This document shows positions 49,319 to 58,245 of a DNA stretch of 64,000 bases, piece by piece. Location of the stretch: positions 558,001 through 622,000 of the forward strand of contig NZ_JALMDK010000006.1 in the NCBI RefSeq assembly GCF_023094165.1, read 5' to 3'. The notes beneath the pieces were generated by a model. The model saw only the letters and a list, made by a program, of their open reading frames with translations, was not told where the DNA came from and made no database searches. Source of the stretch: Crossiella sp. S99.2 (lineage in GTDB: Bacteria > Actinomycetota > Actinomycetes > Mycobacteriales > Pseudonocardiaceae). Numbering within the stretch: position 1 is the first letter of the stretch; each line of letters begins with the position of its first letter. Both the position numbers and the translations under genes were made by a program.

Positions 49319-49840
49319 GTGAACGTGGCATCAACTCCGAACACCCCTGATCGCCTGCAGCTGCGGCTGCGCGAGCCGGCCAACCAGGTCAGCCCGCAGG
49401 CCAAGACCTGGTGGGCGCTGCAGAGCGTCATCCTCTGGGTGTTCGCCCTCATCGCCCTGCTGGTGTCCTACCTGATCTGGGGCGCGACCATCTGGTGGTC
49501 GCTGGCCGCGGTGGTCATCGTGGTCTGGGCGGTCCTGGACCTGATCGTCGGGCCGCGGGTGCGCTACCGCTGGCACCGCTGGGAGACCACCGACCAGGCC
49601 GTCTACACCCAGACCGGCTGGATCACCAGGGAGTGGCGGATCGCGCCGCTGTCCCGGGTGCAGACGGTGGACACCGAACGCGGCCCGCTGCAGCGCGCGC
49701 TCGGGCTGTCCACGGTCACCGTGACCACCGCCTCGGCCGCGGGCGCGCTCAAGATCGTCGGCCTGGACAAGGACGTGGCCGCCGCGCTGGTCGACCGGCT
49801 CACCGCGATCACCGAGGCCACCCAGGGTGACGCGACATGA
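49319..49840 (+). CDS. Bacterial PH-domain membrane protein (YdbS-like)
   Basis: A 173-residue protein with two membrane helices (about 35-53 and 57-76) followed by one bacterial PH-like domain (~80-165; YRWHRWETTDQAVYTQTGWI, PLSRVQTVDTERGPLQRALG). GTG 49319 or 49325 is the start. Its ATGA overlap with the next gene and its similarity to the Bacillus YdbS/YdbT pair indicate a two-protein complex at the membrane. The Bacillus pair is linked to resistance to certain antimicrobial peptides; whether that applies here is unknown. Confidence 0.85.
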   Translation: MNVASTPNTPDRLQLRLREPANQVSPQAKTWWALQSVILWVFALIALLVSYLIWGATIWWSLAAVVIVVWAVLDLIVGPRVRYRWHRWETTDQAVYTQTGWITREWRIAPLSRVQTVDTERGPLQRALGLSTVTVTTASAAGALKIVGLDKDVAAALVDRLTAITEATQGDAT

Positions 49841-51447
49841 GCCAGGAGGCACGTCCGTCCGAAGTGGACGGCTTCGCGGTCGCGCCGGAGGCCCCGGACG
49901 CGGTGGTGGTGGAGCAGGACTGGCAGCGGCTGCACAAGCGGACCGTGGTGGTCGCCCCGCTCTCCGAGATCGCCGGCCTGCTCGGGGTGGCCTTCCTGCT
50001 GCTGGTGGTGCGCGGGTTCTCCGGGCTGAGCTGGATCGAGATGGGCATCGGCATCACCGCCGCGGTGGCGCTGATCGTCTTCGGCGTGCTGCGCTGGTAC
50101 ACCACCCGCTACCGGGTCACCTCCACCCACGTGGAGCTGCACACCGGCCTGGTCTTCAAGAAGGAACGCTCGGTGGCCAGGGACCGGCTGCGCACCGTGG
50201 ACGCCACCGCGGACGTCTTCCACCGGATCTTCGGACTCTCCGTGGTCAAGATCGGCACCGGCCGTCAGGACCAGGGCACCGAGGACGAGCTGTCCCTGGA
50301 CGCGATCGACCACGCCGAGGCGGACCGGCTGCGCGCGCTGCTGCTGCGCAGGCTGCCCGCACCGGTGACCAGCACCGAGGGGCTGCCGCCGGTGCGCCCG
50401 GACGGTTCGGTCGCCGAGTCCGCCGAACCCGAGTCCGCGGCCGCGGACTCCGAGCGGGTGCTGACCAAGCTCGACCCGAAGTGGCTGCGCTTCGCCCCGT
50501 TCACCCTGTTCGGCCTGATCGCGGTCGGCGCGCTCGGCGCGGCCGGGGCCTGGCTGGCCCGCACCCTCAACATCGACGTGGCGCACCTGCCCGCTTCCGA
50601 GGCGCTGCTGGGCTGGATCCGGCACACCCCGATCGCGCTGGTCATCGCGCTCGCGCTGGGTGTGCTGCTGGTGCTGGCCGTGCTCGGCTCGCTGGTCGTC
50701 TACGTGCTCTCGTACTGGAACTACAAGCTGACCCGCCGCGACGACGGCACCGTGCACGTGGCCTACGGCCTGCTCACGCTGCGCTCGGTGACCATCGAGG
50801 AGAAGCGGATCAAGGGCGTGGAGCTGCACGAGCAGCTGCTGCTGCGCCAGGTCAAGGGCGCCACGGTGAAGGCGGTGGCCACCGGGCTGGGCACCGGTCA
50901 GGACAGCGGCATGCTGCTGCCGCCGGCCCCGGTCGCCGAGGCGCACCGGGTGGTCGCCGAGATCCTGCGGGTCGACCCGGCGCCGACCGCCACCCCGCTG
51001 CGCAAGCACCCCAGGGCCGCGCTGCGCCGGTTGATGCTGTGGGACTTCGTGGTGCTGCCGGTGATCATCGGCGGGCTGGCCGTGCTGGCCTGGCAGGGCA
51101 TCTTCCCGGACTGGCCGTGGCAGGCCGCGCTGGCGCTGATCCCGGTGGTGCTGCTGATCAGCTGGGACGAGTACCGCAACCTCGGCCACGCGCTGACCGA
51201 GAAGTACCTGGTGAGCCGGTCCGGTTCGGTGCTGCGCAACACCGTGGTGCTGCAGCGCACCGGCATCATCGGCTGGCGGATCAGGCAGAGCATCCTGCAG
51301 CGGCGCGCGCACATGCTCACCGTCGGCGCGACCAGCGCCACCTCCGGCGGGGTGTACGAGGTGCAGTACGTGGACCAGACCGACGGGCTGGAACTGGCCG
51401 AGGCGGCCGTGCCGGAACTGCTCACCCCGTTCCTGGAGCGCGGCTAG
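49837..51447 (+). CDS. Bacterial PH-domain membrane protein (YdbT-like)
   Basis: A 536-residue partner of the preceding protein with three bacterial PH-like domains (~90-185, ~305-385, ~450-530). Each has the repeated pattern of a YRVTSTHVELHTGLVFKKER-like strand pair followed by a R-x-R-x-V-D or similar turn (RDRLRTVDATADVFHR; EEKRIKGVELHEQLLLRQ; QRTGIIGWRIRQSILQRR). Membrane-helix pairs lie at about 42-88, 218-300 and 400-440. Its TAG overlaps the stop of the convergent ATPase in the sequence CTAG. Confidence 0.85.
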   Translation: MSQEARPSEVDGFAVAPEAPDAVVVEQDWQRLHKRTVVVAPLSEIAGLLGVAFLLLVVRGFSGLSWIEMGIGITAAVALIVFGVLRWYTTRYRVTSTHVELHTGLVFKKERSVARDRLRTVDATADVFHRIFGLSVVKIGTGRQDQGTEDELSLDAIDHAEADRLRALLLRRLPAPVTSTEGLPPVRPDGSVAESAEPESAAADSERVLTKLDPKWLRFAPFTLFGLIAVGALGAAGAWLARTLNIDVAHLPASEALLGWIRHTPIALVIALALGVLLVLAVLGSLVVYVLSYWNYKLTRRDDGTVHVAYGLLTLRSVTIEEKRIKGVELHEQLLLRQVKGATVKAVATGLGTGQDSGMLLPPAPVAEAHRVVAEILRVDPAPTATPLRKHPRAALRRLMLWDFVVLPVIIGGLAVLAWQGIFPDWPWQAALALIPVVLLISWDEYRNLGHALTEKYLVSRSGSVLRNTVVLQRTGIIGWRIRQSILQRRAHMLTVGATSATSGGVYEVQYVDQTDGLELAEAAVPELLTPFLERG

Positions 51448-52970
51448 CGGCGGCGCCGGGCGGTCCCGAACATCCCTCGGGTGATCTCCCGGCCCAGCGC
51501 GCTGGCGGCCGAGCGCAGGAAGGACTTCACCGCGGAGTTGCCGAGCACCTGCTCGACCAGGCCGGGTTCGGCCTTCGCTGGCGGTTCTGCCCTGGGCTGT
51601 TCCTGGGGCGGCTCGGCCTGCTCGGTGCCGGAGACCTTGGCGGTGAGCTTCTCGTAGGCGGATTCGCGGTCGATGGTCTCGGCGTAGCGGGCGTGCAGCT
51701 CGCTGTCCCTGGCCGCCTGGGCGATCGCCTCCGGGCCGATGGTGTCCATCAGCGAGCGCGGCGGGCGCAGCCGGGTCCAGGCCACCGGGGTGGGCGCGCC
51801 GCGCTCAGAAAGCACGGTGACGATGGCCTCGCCGATACCGAGCGAGGTCAGCGCCTCGCCCAGCTCGTAGTGCGCGGTGCGCGGGTAGGTCTTGACCGTC
51901 TGGGCCAGGGCCTTGGCGTCGTCGGGGGTGAAGGCGCGCAGGGCGTGCTGGATGCGCGCGCCGAGCTGGGAGAGCACCGGGTTGGGCAGGTCGGTGGGCA
52001 GCTGGGTGCAGAAGAACACGCCGACACCCTTGGACCGGATCAGTTTGACCGTCTGGGTGATCCGCTCCACGAACGCCTTGGACGCGCCGTCGAAGAGCAG
52101 GTGCGCCTCGTCGAAGAAGAACACCAGCTTGGGTTTGTCCAGGTCGCCCTCTTCGGGCAGGTGCTCGAAGAGTTCGGCGAGCAGCCACATGAGGAAGGTG
52201 GAGCACAGGGCGGGCTTGGTCTGCTGGTCGCCGATTTCGAGCAGGTTGATCACCGCGCGGCCGTCGGCCTGGCGCATCAGGTCGGCGACGTCGAGTTCGG
52301 GTTCGCCGAAGAAGGTGTCGCCGCCCTGGGATTCCAGATTCACCAGGGCACGCAGGATCACCCCGGCGGTCGAGCTGGAGACACCGCCGATGCCGGAGAG
52401 GTCCGCCTTGCCTTCGTCGCTGGTCAGGTGCTGGATGACCGAACGCAAGTCCTTGATGTCGAGCAGCGCCAGGCCCTGGGAGTCGGCCCAGTGGAAGATC
52501 AGGCCGAGGGTGGATTCCTGGGTCTCGTTGAGGCCGAGGACCTTGCTCAGCAGGATGGGGCCGAAGCCGGTGATGGTGGCGCGGACCGGGACGCCGAGGC
52601 CGCCGGAGCCGATGGAGAGGAACTGGACCGGGCAGGCCGTGGGCTGCCAGTCGTCGGCGAGTTCGGTGGCGCGTTTGGCGAGTTTGTCGCTGGTCTCGCC
52701 CAGTCTGGCCAGGCCGGAGAGGTCGCCCTTGATGTCGGCCATGAGGACCGGGACGCCGGCGGCGGAGAGTTGTTCGGCGATGAGCTGGAGGGTTTTGGTT
52801 TTGCCGGTGCCGGTCGCGCCTGCCACCAGGCCGTGGCGGTTGAGGGTGGCGAGGGGGAGGCGGACGCGTGCTTCGGGGTCCGCGGTGTCGCTGATGACCA
52901 CCGCACCCAGTTCGAGCGCGGCGCCGTCCGAGGCGTACCCGGCGGCGATCTCCCGTGCCTGCTCGGCCAT
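51444..52970 (-). CDS. HerA-like ATPase (DUF853, YjgR type)
   Basis: A 508-residue P-loop ATPase of the DUF853 helicase-like family. Walker A is GATGTGKTKT (~52-61), Walker B is LVFFFDEAHLLF (~290), and the FCTQLPTDLPN segment follows. The C-terminal ~60 residues are Pro/Glu-rich and then basic. HerA relatives act as DNA translocases or pumps; YjgR-type members have no settled role. It starts at ATG 52970 and is divergent from orn with about 117 bases between. Confidence 0.9.
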   Translation of the reverse strand: MAEQAREIAAGYASDGAALELGAVVISDTADPEARVRLPLATLNRHGLVAGATGTGKTKTLQLIAEQLSAAGVPVLMADIKGDLSGLARLGETSDKLAKRATELADDWQPTACPVQFLSIGSGGLGVPVRATITGFGPILLSKVLGLNETQESTLGLIFHWADSQGLALLDIKDLRSVIQHLTSDEGKADLSGIGGVSSSTAGVILRALVNLESQGGDTFFGEPELDVADLMRQADGRAVINLLEIGDQQTKPALCSTFLMWLLAELFEHLPEEGDLDKPKLVFFFDEAHLLFDGASKAFVERITQTVKLIRSKGVGVFFCTQLPTDLPNPVLSQLGARIQHALRAFTPDDAKALAQTVKTYPRTAHYELGEALTSLGIGEAIVTVLSERGAPTPVAWTRLRPPRSLMDTIGPEAIAQAARDSELHARYAETIDRESAYEKLTAKVSGTEQAEPPQEQPRAEPPAKAEPGLVEQVLGNSAVKSFLRSAASALGREITRGMFGTARRRR

Positions 52971-53087
52971 CCCGACCTCCTCCAGACGGGCGCCGTGCCC
53001 GCCGAACGAGGGTAAGACGGAAAAAGGCCGCCGACCTGCTGTGCGCCACGGGAGTGTGACGCGCCGTCGCGGGATAGGCTCACCCGG

Positions 53088-53708
53088 GTGACAGACCGTC
53101 TAGTGTGGATCGACTGTGAGATGACCGGGCTGGACCTCAGCAAGGACGCCCTCATCGAGATTGCCGCTTTGGTCACCGACGCGGACCTCAACATCCTCGG
53201 TGACGGGGTGGACATCGTGATCCACGCCGCCGACGAGGTGCTGGACAGCATGCCGGACGTCGTGCGCGATATGCACGCCCGCTCCGGCCTCACCGAAGAG
53301 GTCCGGCGCTCCACGGTGACCCTGGCCGAGGCCGAGCGCCAGGTGCTGGACTACATCAAGGAGTACGTGCCCGAGATGCGCTCCGCGCCGCTGGCGGGCA
53401 ACTCCATCGCCACCGACCGCGGCTTCATCGCCAGGGACATGCACCTGCTCGACGCCCACCTGCACTACCGCATGGTGGACGTCTCCAGCATCAAGGAACT
53501 CGCCCGGCGCTGGTACCCGAAGGTCTACTACGGCCAGCCTGCCAAGGGCCTGGCCCACCGCGCCCTCGCCGACATCCGCGAGTCGATCACCGAACTCGCC
53601 TACTACCGCCGCACCGTCTTCGTCCCCCAGCCCGGCCCGACCACCGAGCAAACCCACGCCGCCGCCCGCGCTCTCCAGGCCCAACGCCCCAAGAAGACAG
53701 CCGATTAG
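53088..53708 (+). CDS. orn: Oligoribonuclease
   Basis: A 206-residue DEDDh exonuclease that degrades 2-5 nucleotide RNAs to mononucleotides and, in bacteria that use cyclic di-GMP, clears pGpG. Catalytic positions are visible: IDCEMTGLD (Asp and Glu), NSIATDRGF (Asp) and AHRALADI (His and Asp). RWYPKVYYGQPAKGLAHRAL is the typical C-terminal core. GTG 53088 begins TDRLVWIDCEMTG as in actinobacterial homologues. Followed by tRNA-His, as in several actinobacterial genomes. Confidence 0.97.
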   Translation: MTDRLVWIDCEMTGLDLSKDALIEIAALVTDADLNILGDGVDIVIHAADEVLDSMPDVVRDMHARSGLTEEVRRSTVTLAEAERQVLDYIKEYVPEMRSAPLAGNSIATDRGFIARDMHLLDAHLHYRMVDVSSIKELARRWYPKVYYGQPAKGLAHRALADIRESITELAYYRRTVFVPQPGPTTEQTHAAARALQAQRPKKTAD

Positions 53709-53773
53709 AATCTTGTGGCACCGGCACGCTAGTATGTCTCCGTACCGCTCACCGGCAACGGTGAGCAGCACAT

Positions 53774-53847
53774 GGTGGGTGTAGCTCAGCTGGTAGAGCA
53801 CTCGGTTGTGGTCCGAGATGTCGCGGGTTCAAGTCCCGTCACTCACC
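53774..53847 (+). tRNA. tRNA-His (anticodon GTG)
   Basis: Cloverleaf: acceptor GTGGGTG (53775-53781) with CACTCAC (53840-53846), one G-U pair; D arm GCTC...GAGC; anticodon stem CTCGG/CCGAG with loop TTGTGGT; T arm CGGGTTCAAGTCCCG. The G at 53774 is the His-specific G-1, pairing with C73 (53847). CCA is not encoded (CCG follows). Confidence 0.97.
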
Positions 53848-53856
53848 CGCTCTGGG

Positions 53857-53897
53857 ACCCCCCTCTCTCGCTTCGCTTGAGAGGGGGGTTTCGCGTT
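53857..53897 (+). terminator. Terminator of tRNA-His
   Basis: ACCCCCCTCTC (53857-53867) pairs perfectly with GAGAGGGGGGT (53879-53889), 11-base loop, followed by TTCGCGTTTTC: an intrinsic terminator 10 bases past the tRNA. Confidence 0.9.
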
Positions 53898-53910
53898 TTC
53901 GTCATTGAAC

Positions 53911-53930
53911 CCGGGGGCCCGAGCCCCCGG
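53911..53930. other. Second hairpin, then a polypyrimidine tract to about 54050
   Basis: CCGGGGGC and GCCCCCGG pair around 4 bases. From about 53968 to 54050 the + strand is almost wholly C and T (for example CCCCTCCCCCTCCCTCGTCT). No gene is visible in 53898-54055. Confidence 0.6.
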
Positions 53931-54055
53931 ACCCCCACGGTGCGGGCGGTGCCGAACCAGCGGGGATTTTTTCAGCCCCTCCCCCTCCCTCGTCTCCCTC
54001 CCCTCTTCCTTTTCCTCTCCCCCGCGCTCCCCTCCTCGTGGCCTTTTCTGTGACG

Positions 54056-54094
54056 CCGAAGGGGTCCCGCGCTTGGCGCGGGACCCCTTCGGCT
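54056..54094 (-). terminator. Perfect 18-bp terminator hairpin
   Basis: GCCGAAGGGGTCCCGCGC (54056-54073) pairs without mismatch to 54077-54094 around the 3-base loop TTG, 12 bases past the stop of the L,D-transpeptidase. It probably stops transcription on both strands. Confidence 0.85.
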
Positions 54095-54106
54095 TTGTGG
54101 TCTTGG

Positions 54107-55321
54107 TTACTTCTTGCCGCCCTTGAGCCATTCGACCCAGGGGATTTGCCAGTCGCCGAAGCCGTCCCAGGGTTGGAGGGTGGGGCCTCCGGTGTTGGTC
54201 ACTACGACGATGTCGCCCTTTTTGGCGTTGTCGTAGAACCACTTGGCGTTGTCGAGGGAGGCGTTGAGGCAGCCGTGGCTTACGTTGCGGCGGCCTTGGT
54301 CCCGGACTGACCAGGGGGCGCCGTGGATGAAGATGCCGCCGTTGCTGATGCGGGTGGCCCACTTGACCGGGGTTTTGTAGCCGCCCTGGTCCAGGGAGAG
54401 GCCGTAGGTGGTGGAGTCCATCAGCTTGCTGGCGTGGCGTTCGGTCACTACGTGGGTGCCGTTGTTGGAGGGGAAGGCGGGGCGGCCCATGGAGATGGGC
54501 ATTTCCTTCACTACCTGGCCGTTGACCTTGATGATCATCTGGTGCGACTTGCCGTCGGCTTCGGCGACGAACTCATCGCCGACGGTGACCGCGGCCTTGC
54601 GGTCCTCCATGCCGAAGGTGTTGCCGCCCAGGCTCTTGCCGTAGATGGCGGCGTTCACGTTGATCTTGGTACCGGGCTTCCAGTAGTGCTCGGGGCGCCA
54701 GCGGACCTCCTTGTCGGAGAACCAGTAGAAGGCGCCCTCGGTCTTGGGCTCGGTGGTGACCTGGATCGCCCGCTCGGCGGCCTTCTTGTCCGGCGGCGGG
54801 CTGGAGAAGCCGAACTGCAGCGGCATGCCGACGCCGACGGTCTCCCCGTTCTTGGGGTTGAACACGTTGATGGCGATCTGCTTGCCCGGCTTCACCGTGC
54901 TGAACGCCGACTTGGCGGTGGCGTCCTTGCCGTCGGCGCCCTTGCCCGCGGCGGAGAGCGTGTACTTCTTGTCGTAACCGAGCGCCTCGGTCGAGGTCCA
55001 CTTGGTCTTGTCCGGGGTGAACTCACCGGGGACCTGCTTGCCCTCGGCGTTGGTCAGCGCGATCTCGCCGAGCGTGCCGTTGCTCGCCACCACCGTCACC
55101 GGCTCGCCGGGGGCGACGTTGGCCGCCGCGTCCGCCGGCGTGAGCGCCAGGTTGATCGGCGGCTTGGGCGCGGCTGTCGAGGTGTCGGCGGCCTGCTTCG
55201 GCTGCGTCTCCGCGGGCGCGCTGCCCGTGCAACCAGCAACCAGCACGGCTGCCAAACCCAGCGTCGCCACGAGCAGCGCGCGAGGCGTGCGGCGAACCGC
55301 GGGGCTACCGAACACCACCAT
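54107..55321 (-). CDS. L,D-transpeptidase lipoprotein
   Basis: A 404-residue cell-wall enzyme that makes 3-3 crosslinks in peptidoglycan, of the LdtMt2 type. Signal with lipobox LAAVLVAGC; two Ig-like domains (~60-150 and ~150-255; QIAINVFNPKNGETVGVGMP, WYF-rich AFYWFSDKEVRWRPEHYWKP) extend the catalytic domain from the membrane. The YkuD domain (~255-380) contains HGAPWSVRDQGRRNVSHGCL, with catalytic His and Cys in SHGCLN. Start 55321 gives a normal signal. Flanked by tRNA genes on both sides. Confidence 0.95.
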   Translation of the reverse strand: MVVFGSPAVRRTPRALLVATLGLAAVLVAGCTGSAPAETQPKQAADTSTAAPKPPINLALTPADAAANVAPGEPVTVVASNGTLGEIALTNAEGKQVPGEFTPDKTKWTSTEALGYDKKYTLSAAGKGADGKDATAKSAFSTVKPGKQIAINVFNPKNGETVGVGMPLQFGFSSPPPDKKAAERAIQVTTEPKTEGAFYWFSDKEVRWRPEHYWKPGTKINVNAAIYGKSLGGNTFGMEDRKAAVTVGDEFVAEADGKSHQMIIKVNGQVVKEMPISMGRPAFPSNNGTHVVTERHASKLMDSTTYGLSLDQGGYKTPVKWATRISNGGIFIHGAPWSVRDQGRRNVSHGCLNASLDNAKWFYDNAKKGDIVVVTNTGGPTLQPWDGFGDWQIPWVEWLKGGKK

Positions 55322-55616
55322 GGTCGATCCGTCCGTTCGAAGTCATTCAGAGGCGGAACACAGTGTGCTACATGGGCGCACCGTGCGTGGGGAAACCGTA
55401 GACCTCGGACGAGGAGTCCAGATCGGACGGATCACTCTCTTCTACCCCAAAGGACGCCACGGCACCGCACCGGGTTGCCCACTTTCCATGATCACCCCAA
55501 GATCCCCTGAACGGAGTAGCGCCAACGTCATGACCAGCCGATTTCTAGTCTGCGAAACCCCTGTGCTAATGTTCTCCACGTCGGACGGGGAGCCCCCGGA
55601 AGACGTGGAAAGACTG

Positions 55617-55692
<76 letters not shown>

Positions 55693-55848
55693 CAGAGATC
55701 GACCCCATCGGCTTCGGCTGGTGGGGTTGTTTGTTTTGGACCGTCCACAGTGGACTCACGGTCGGGTGGCTTCCGTCGGCAGGTGCTCGCCCGTGCGGTG
55801 TTGCCGTTGTGGCGCAACGGCAACACCGCGCGAGTCGTGGTGTTCGGG

Positions 55849-57171
55849 TCAGGCTGACGCTCTTGCCGCGTCGTCCCGCCGTCCGGAGCCGGCGCGACCG
55901 AGCTGGCCTGGACGCAGGAACGCCATCGCGCACATGCCGACCGCGGTGGCCACCCCGGCGGCGACGAAGATCGAGCCGTACCCGTAGGTCGCGGCCAGGT
56001 ACCCGGCCAGGGTGGGCGCGGCGACCGCGGCGATGTTGGCGATGAAGTGGGTGAAGCCGCCGAAAGTGCCGGCGCGGGCGGGTGCGGTGTCGATGATGAC
56101 GGCCCAGAACACCGCGTTGGGCAACGAGTTCAGCGCGTTGCCCAGCGCCATCAGGGCGAGCACGCTGGTCGCGTCCGGCATCAGCGGGATCAGCAGGAAG
56201 CACACCGAGGTCGCCGCCATGGCCAGCACCGCGAACAGGTTGCGGGCGATGCGCAGGTTCCCGGTGCGCCTGCGCAGCGCGTCGGTGATGCGCCCGCCGA
56301 GCAGGATGGTCACGCAGGCGCCGATCCACGGGATCATGCCGAGGTACCAGAGCGAGCCGAGGGAGAACTGGAACTGGTCCTGGAGATACTTCGGCACCCA
56401 GGTCTGGATGGTGAAGTTGACGAACATGAAGGCGAAGTAGCCCACCGCGTTGAGCAACAGGGTCCGGCTGGTGAAGAACGCGCGGACCGGGATCGGCTGC
56501 CCGGCAGGCGCTTCCGGGCCGGACTCGGCGCGGATGTGCGCCAGTTCCGCCGGACTCACCCGGGGATGCTGCTCGGGCTTGTCCCGGAACAGGCGGTAGA
56601 ACACCAGCAACAACGCGAAGCCGGCCACGCCCAGCACGATGAAGGTGACCCGCCAGTTGCCGGTGAGGGTGAGCAGGCCGACCGAGACCGGCGCGGTCAG
56701 CAACGCGCCCAGCGGGGTGCTGAGCAGGCCCACGGAGACGGCGAACCCGCGTTCCCGCGGCGCCGCCCAGTCGGCCATGGTGCGGTTGATGGTGGAGTAG
56801 GCCGGGCCCTCGGCGAAGCCGAAGAGCACCCGCACCACGGCGAACCCGGCCAGCGCCGACCCGCCGAACAGGCCGATGCCGATCTCTCCGGCGAAGGCCG
56901 AGGCCACCTCCAGCGCCGACCAGGCCGCCCCCGCCCACAGCCATACCCGGCGGGCACCCAGCCGGTCGGCCGCCCAGCCTCCGATCAGGGCGCCGAACAT
57001 GTAGCCGTAGCCGAAGAAGCCGAGGATCTGGCCCCACTCCCCGGTGGAGAAGCCGAACTCGGCGATCACCGGGCCCGCCGCATAGGACAAGGCGCCCCGG
57101 TCGATGTAGTTGACCAGCGCGACCACGACCAACAGGCCGAAGACCACATAGCGGTATCGGGGAGTGCGCAT
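55849..57171 (-). CDS. MFS transporter, anion:cation symporter type
   Basis: A 440-residue transporter with 12 predicted membrane helices. It resembles the ACS family (organic anion and sugar-acid symporters): NYIDRGALSYA in helix 1, GYMFGALIGGWAADRLGARR between helices 2 and 3, and FGFAEGPAYSTINRTMADWA in helix 4, with the conserved GFAEG. Substrate unknown; its neighbours (asparaginase, FadR-type GntR) suggest an amino-acid-related or organic acid. Start ATG 57171 is 46 bases from the divergent asparaginase start. Confidence 0.9.
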   Translation of the reverse strand: MRTPRYRYVVFGLLVVVALVNYIDRGALSYAAGPVIAEFGFSTGEWGQILGFFGYGYMFGALIGGWAADRLGARRVWLWAGAAWSALEVASAFAGEIGIGLFGGSALAGFAVVRVLFGFAEGPAYSTINRTMADWAAPRERGFAVSVGLLSTPLGALLTAPVSVGLLTLTGNWRVTFIVLGVAGFALLLVFYRLFRDKPEQHPRVSPAELAHIRAESGPEAPAGQPIPVRAFFTSRTLLLNAVGYFAFMFVNFTIQTWVPKYLQDQFQFSLGSLWYLGMIPWIGACVTILLGGRITDALRRRTGNLRIARNLFAVLAMAATSVCFLLIPLMPDATSVLALMALGNALNSLPNAVFWAVIIDTAPARAGTFGGFTHFIANIAAVAAPTLAGYLAATYGYGSIFVAAGVATAVGMCAMAFLRPGQLGRAGSGRRDDAARASA

Positions 57172-57198
57172 GCCAGCTCCTTGCCTCGGCGTGCGCAG

Positions 57199-57210
57199 AC
57201 TTTATAAAGT
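57199..57210. promoter_or_regulatory. Palindrome between MFS and asparaginase genes
   Basis: ACTTTATAAAGT, a perfect 12-bp palindrome in the 46-base divergent gap. It probably is the operator of the GntR protein at 58246. Its TATAAAG can double as a -10 element for the asparaginase gene, whose ATG lies 8 bases past the palindrome. Confidence 0.6.
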
Positions 57211-57217
57211 GCACAGT

Positions 57218-58234
57218 ATGCAAAGCAACCCTCAGCGCGATCGTCCTGTGGTCGCTGTCGCCGCGCTCGGCGGGACCATCGCGATGGCCCGGCCCGCCGC
57301 GGGTGGCGGGGTGGTTCCCCGGCTCAGCGCGGCTGACCTGCTCGGCAGGCTCGGCGCGGACCTGCCGATGGAGGTGCACGCCGAGACCCTCGCCGGCCTG
57401 CCCGGCGCCTCGCTGGACTTCCCGACGCTGCTGCGCTGCCGGGACTGGGGCCTGCGGCAGGTCGAGGACGGCGCGGCCGGACTGGTGATCGTGCAGGGCA
57501 CCGACACGCTGGAGGAGACGGCCTACTTCTTCGAGGCGACCTGGCCGCACGAGGCGCCGGTGGTGGTCACCGGCGCGATGCGGGACCCGAGCCAGGCCAG
57601 CGCGGACGGCCCGGCAAACCTGCTGGGCGCGCTGACCGTGGCCGCGGATCCACGCGGCCGGGGGCGGGGCGCGCTGGTCGCCTTCAACGACGATGTGCAT
57701 CAGGCGCGCTGGGTGCGCAAGGCCCACGCCAGCCACCTGGAGGCGTTCTCCTCCGCGCCCGCGGGGCCGCTCGGGCTGCTCGCCGAGGGCGCGGTGCACT
57801 ACTTCCACCCGGCCGCGGCCCGCCCGCGGGCGCTGCCGGTGCGGGAGGCGGACTTCGCCGGGCGGGTTCCGGTGCTGGAGGCTGGACTCGCCGAGGACGG
57901 GACGATGCTGGCTGCCCTGGTCGAGGCGGGCGCGCGGGGCGTGGTGGTGGCCGCGGGCGGAGTCGGTCACGTCTCCGCCGGGTGCGCCGAGGTGATCGAG
58001 CGGGTCCTGCCGGAGATCCCGGTGGTGATCGCCTCCCGCACCGGCGCCGGCACCACCTTCCGTGCCACGTATGGCTTTCCCGGTTCGGAGTCGAGCCTGC
58101 TCGCGATGGGCGCGACGATGGCGGGCTGGCTGTGCCCGCGCAAGGCCAGGGTGCTGCTGCACATCCTGCTGGCCACCGGCGCGAGCCGCGCGGAGATCGA
58201 GCGCGAGTTCCGCCTGCGCGGCGACCTCGGCTAG
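57218..58234 (+). CDS. Asparaginase
   Basis: A 338-residue asparaginase of the bacterial type I/II fold, hydrolysing asparagine to aspartate and ammonia. Both catalytic Thr sites are seen: ALGGTIAM (first Thr) and VIVQGTDTLEETAYF (Thr-Asp), with TGAMRDPSQASADGPANLL and the Lys in HQARWVRKAHAS. No signal peptide, so cytoplasmic. ATG 57218 has no ribosome site and follows a TATAAAG at close range, which suggests a leaderless message. The GntR gene follows after 11 bases. Confidence 0.92.
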   Translation: MQSNPQRDRPVVAVAALGGTIAMARPAAGGGVVPRLSAADLLGRLGADLPMEVHAETLAGLPGASLDFPTLLRCRDWGLRQVEDGAAGLVIVQGTDTLEETAYFFEATWPHEAPVVVTGAMRDPSQASADGPANLLGALTVAADPRGRGRGALVAFNDDVHQARWVRKAHASHLEAFSSAPAGPLGLLAEGAVHYFHPAAARPRALPVREADFAGRVPVLEAGLAEDGTMLAALVEAGARGVVVAAGGVGHVSAGCAEVIERVLPEIPVVIASRTGAGTTFRATYGFPGSESSLLAMGATMAGWLCPRKARVLLHILLATGASRAEIEREFRLRGDLG

Positions 58235-58245
58235 ATTTCCCCGCG

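Noticed and set aside
53968..54050. Polypyrimidine tract as a gene or repeat array
   Set aside because: It is a simple C/T-rich stretch between two terminators; no regular repeat length or reading frame.
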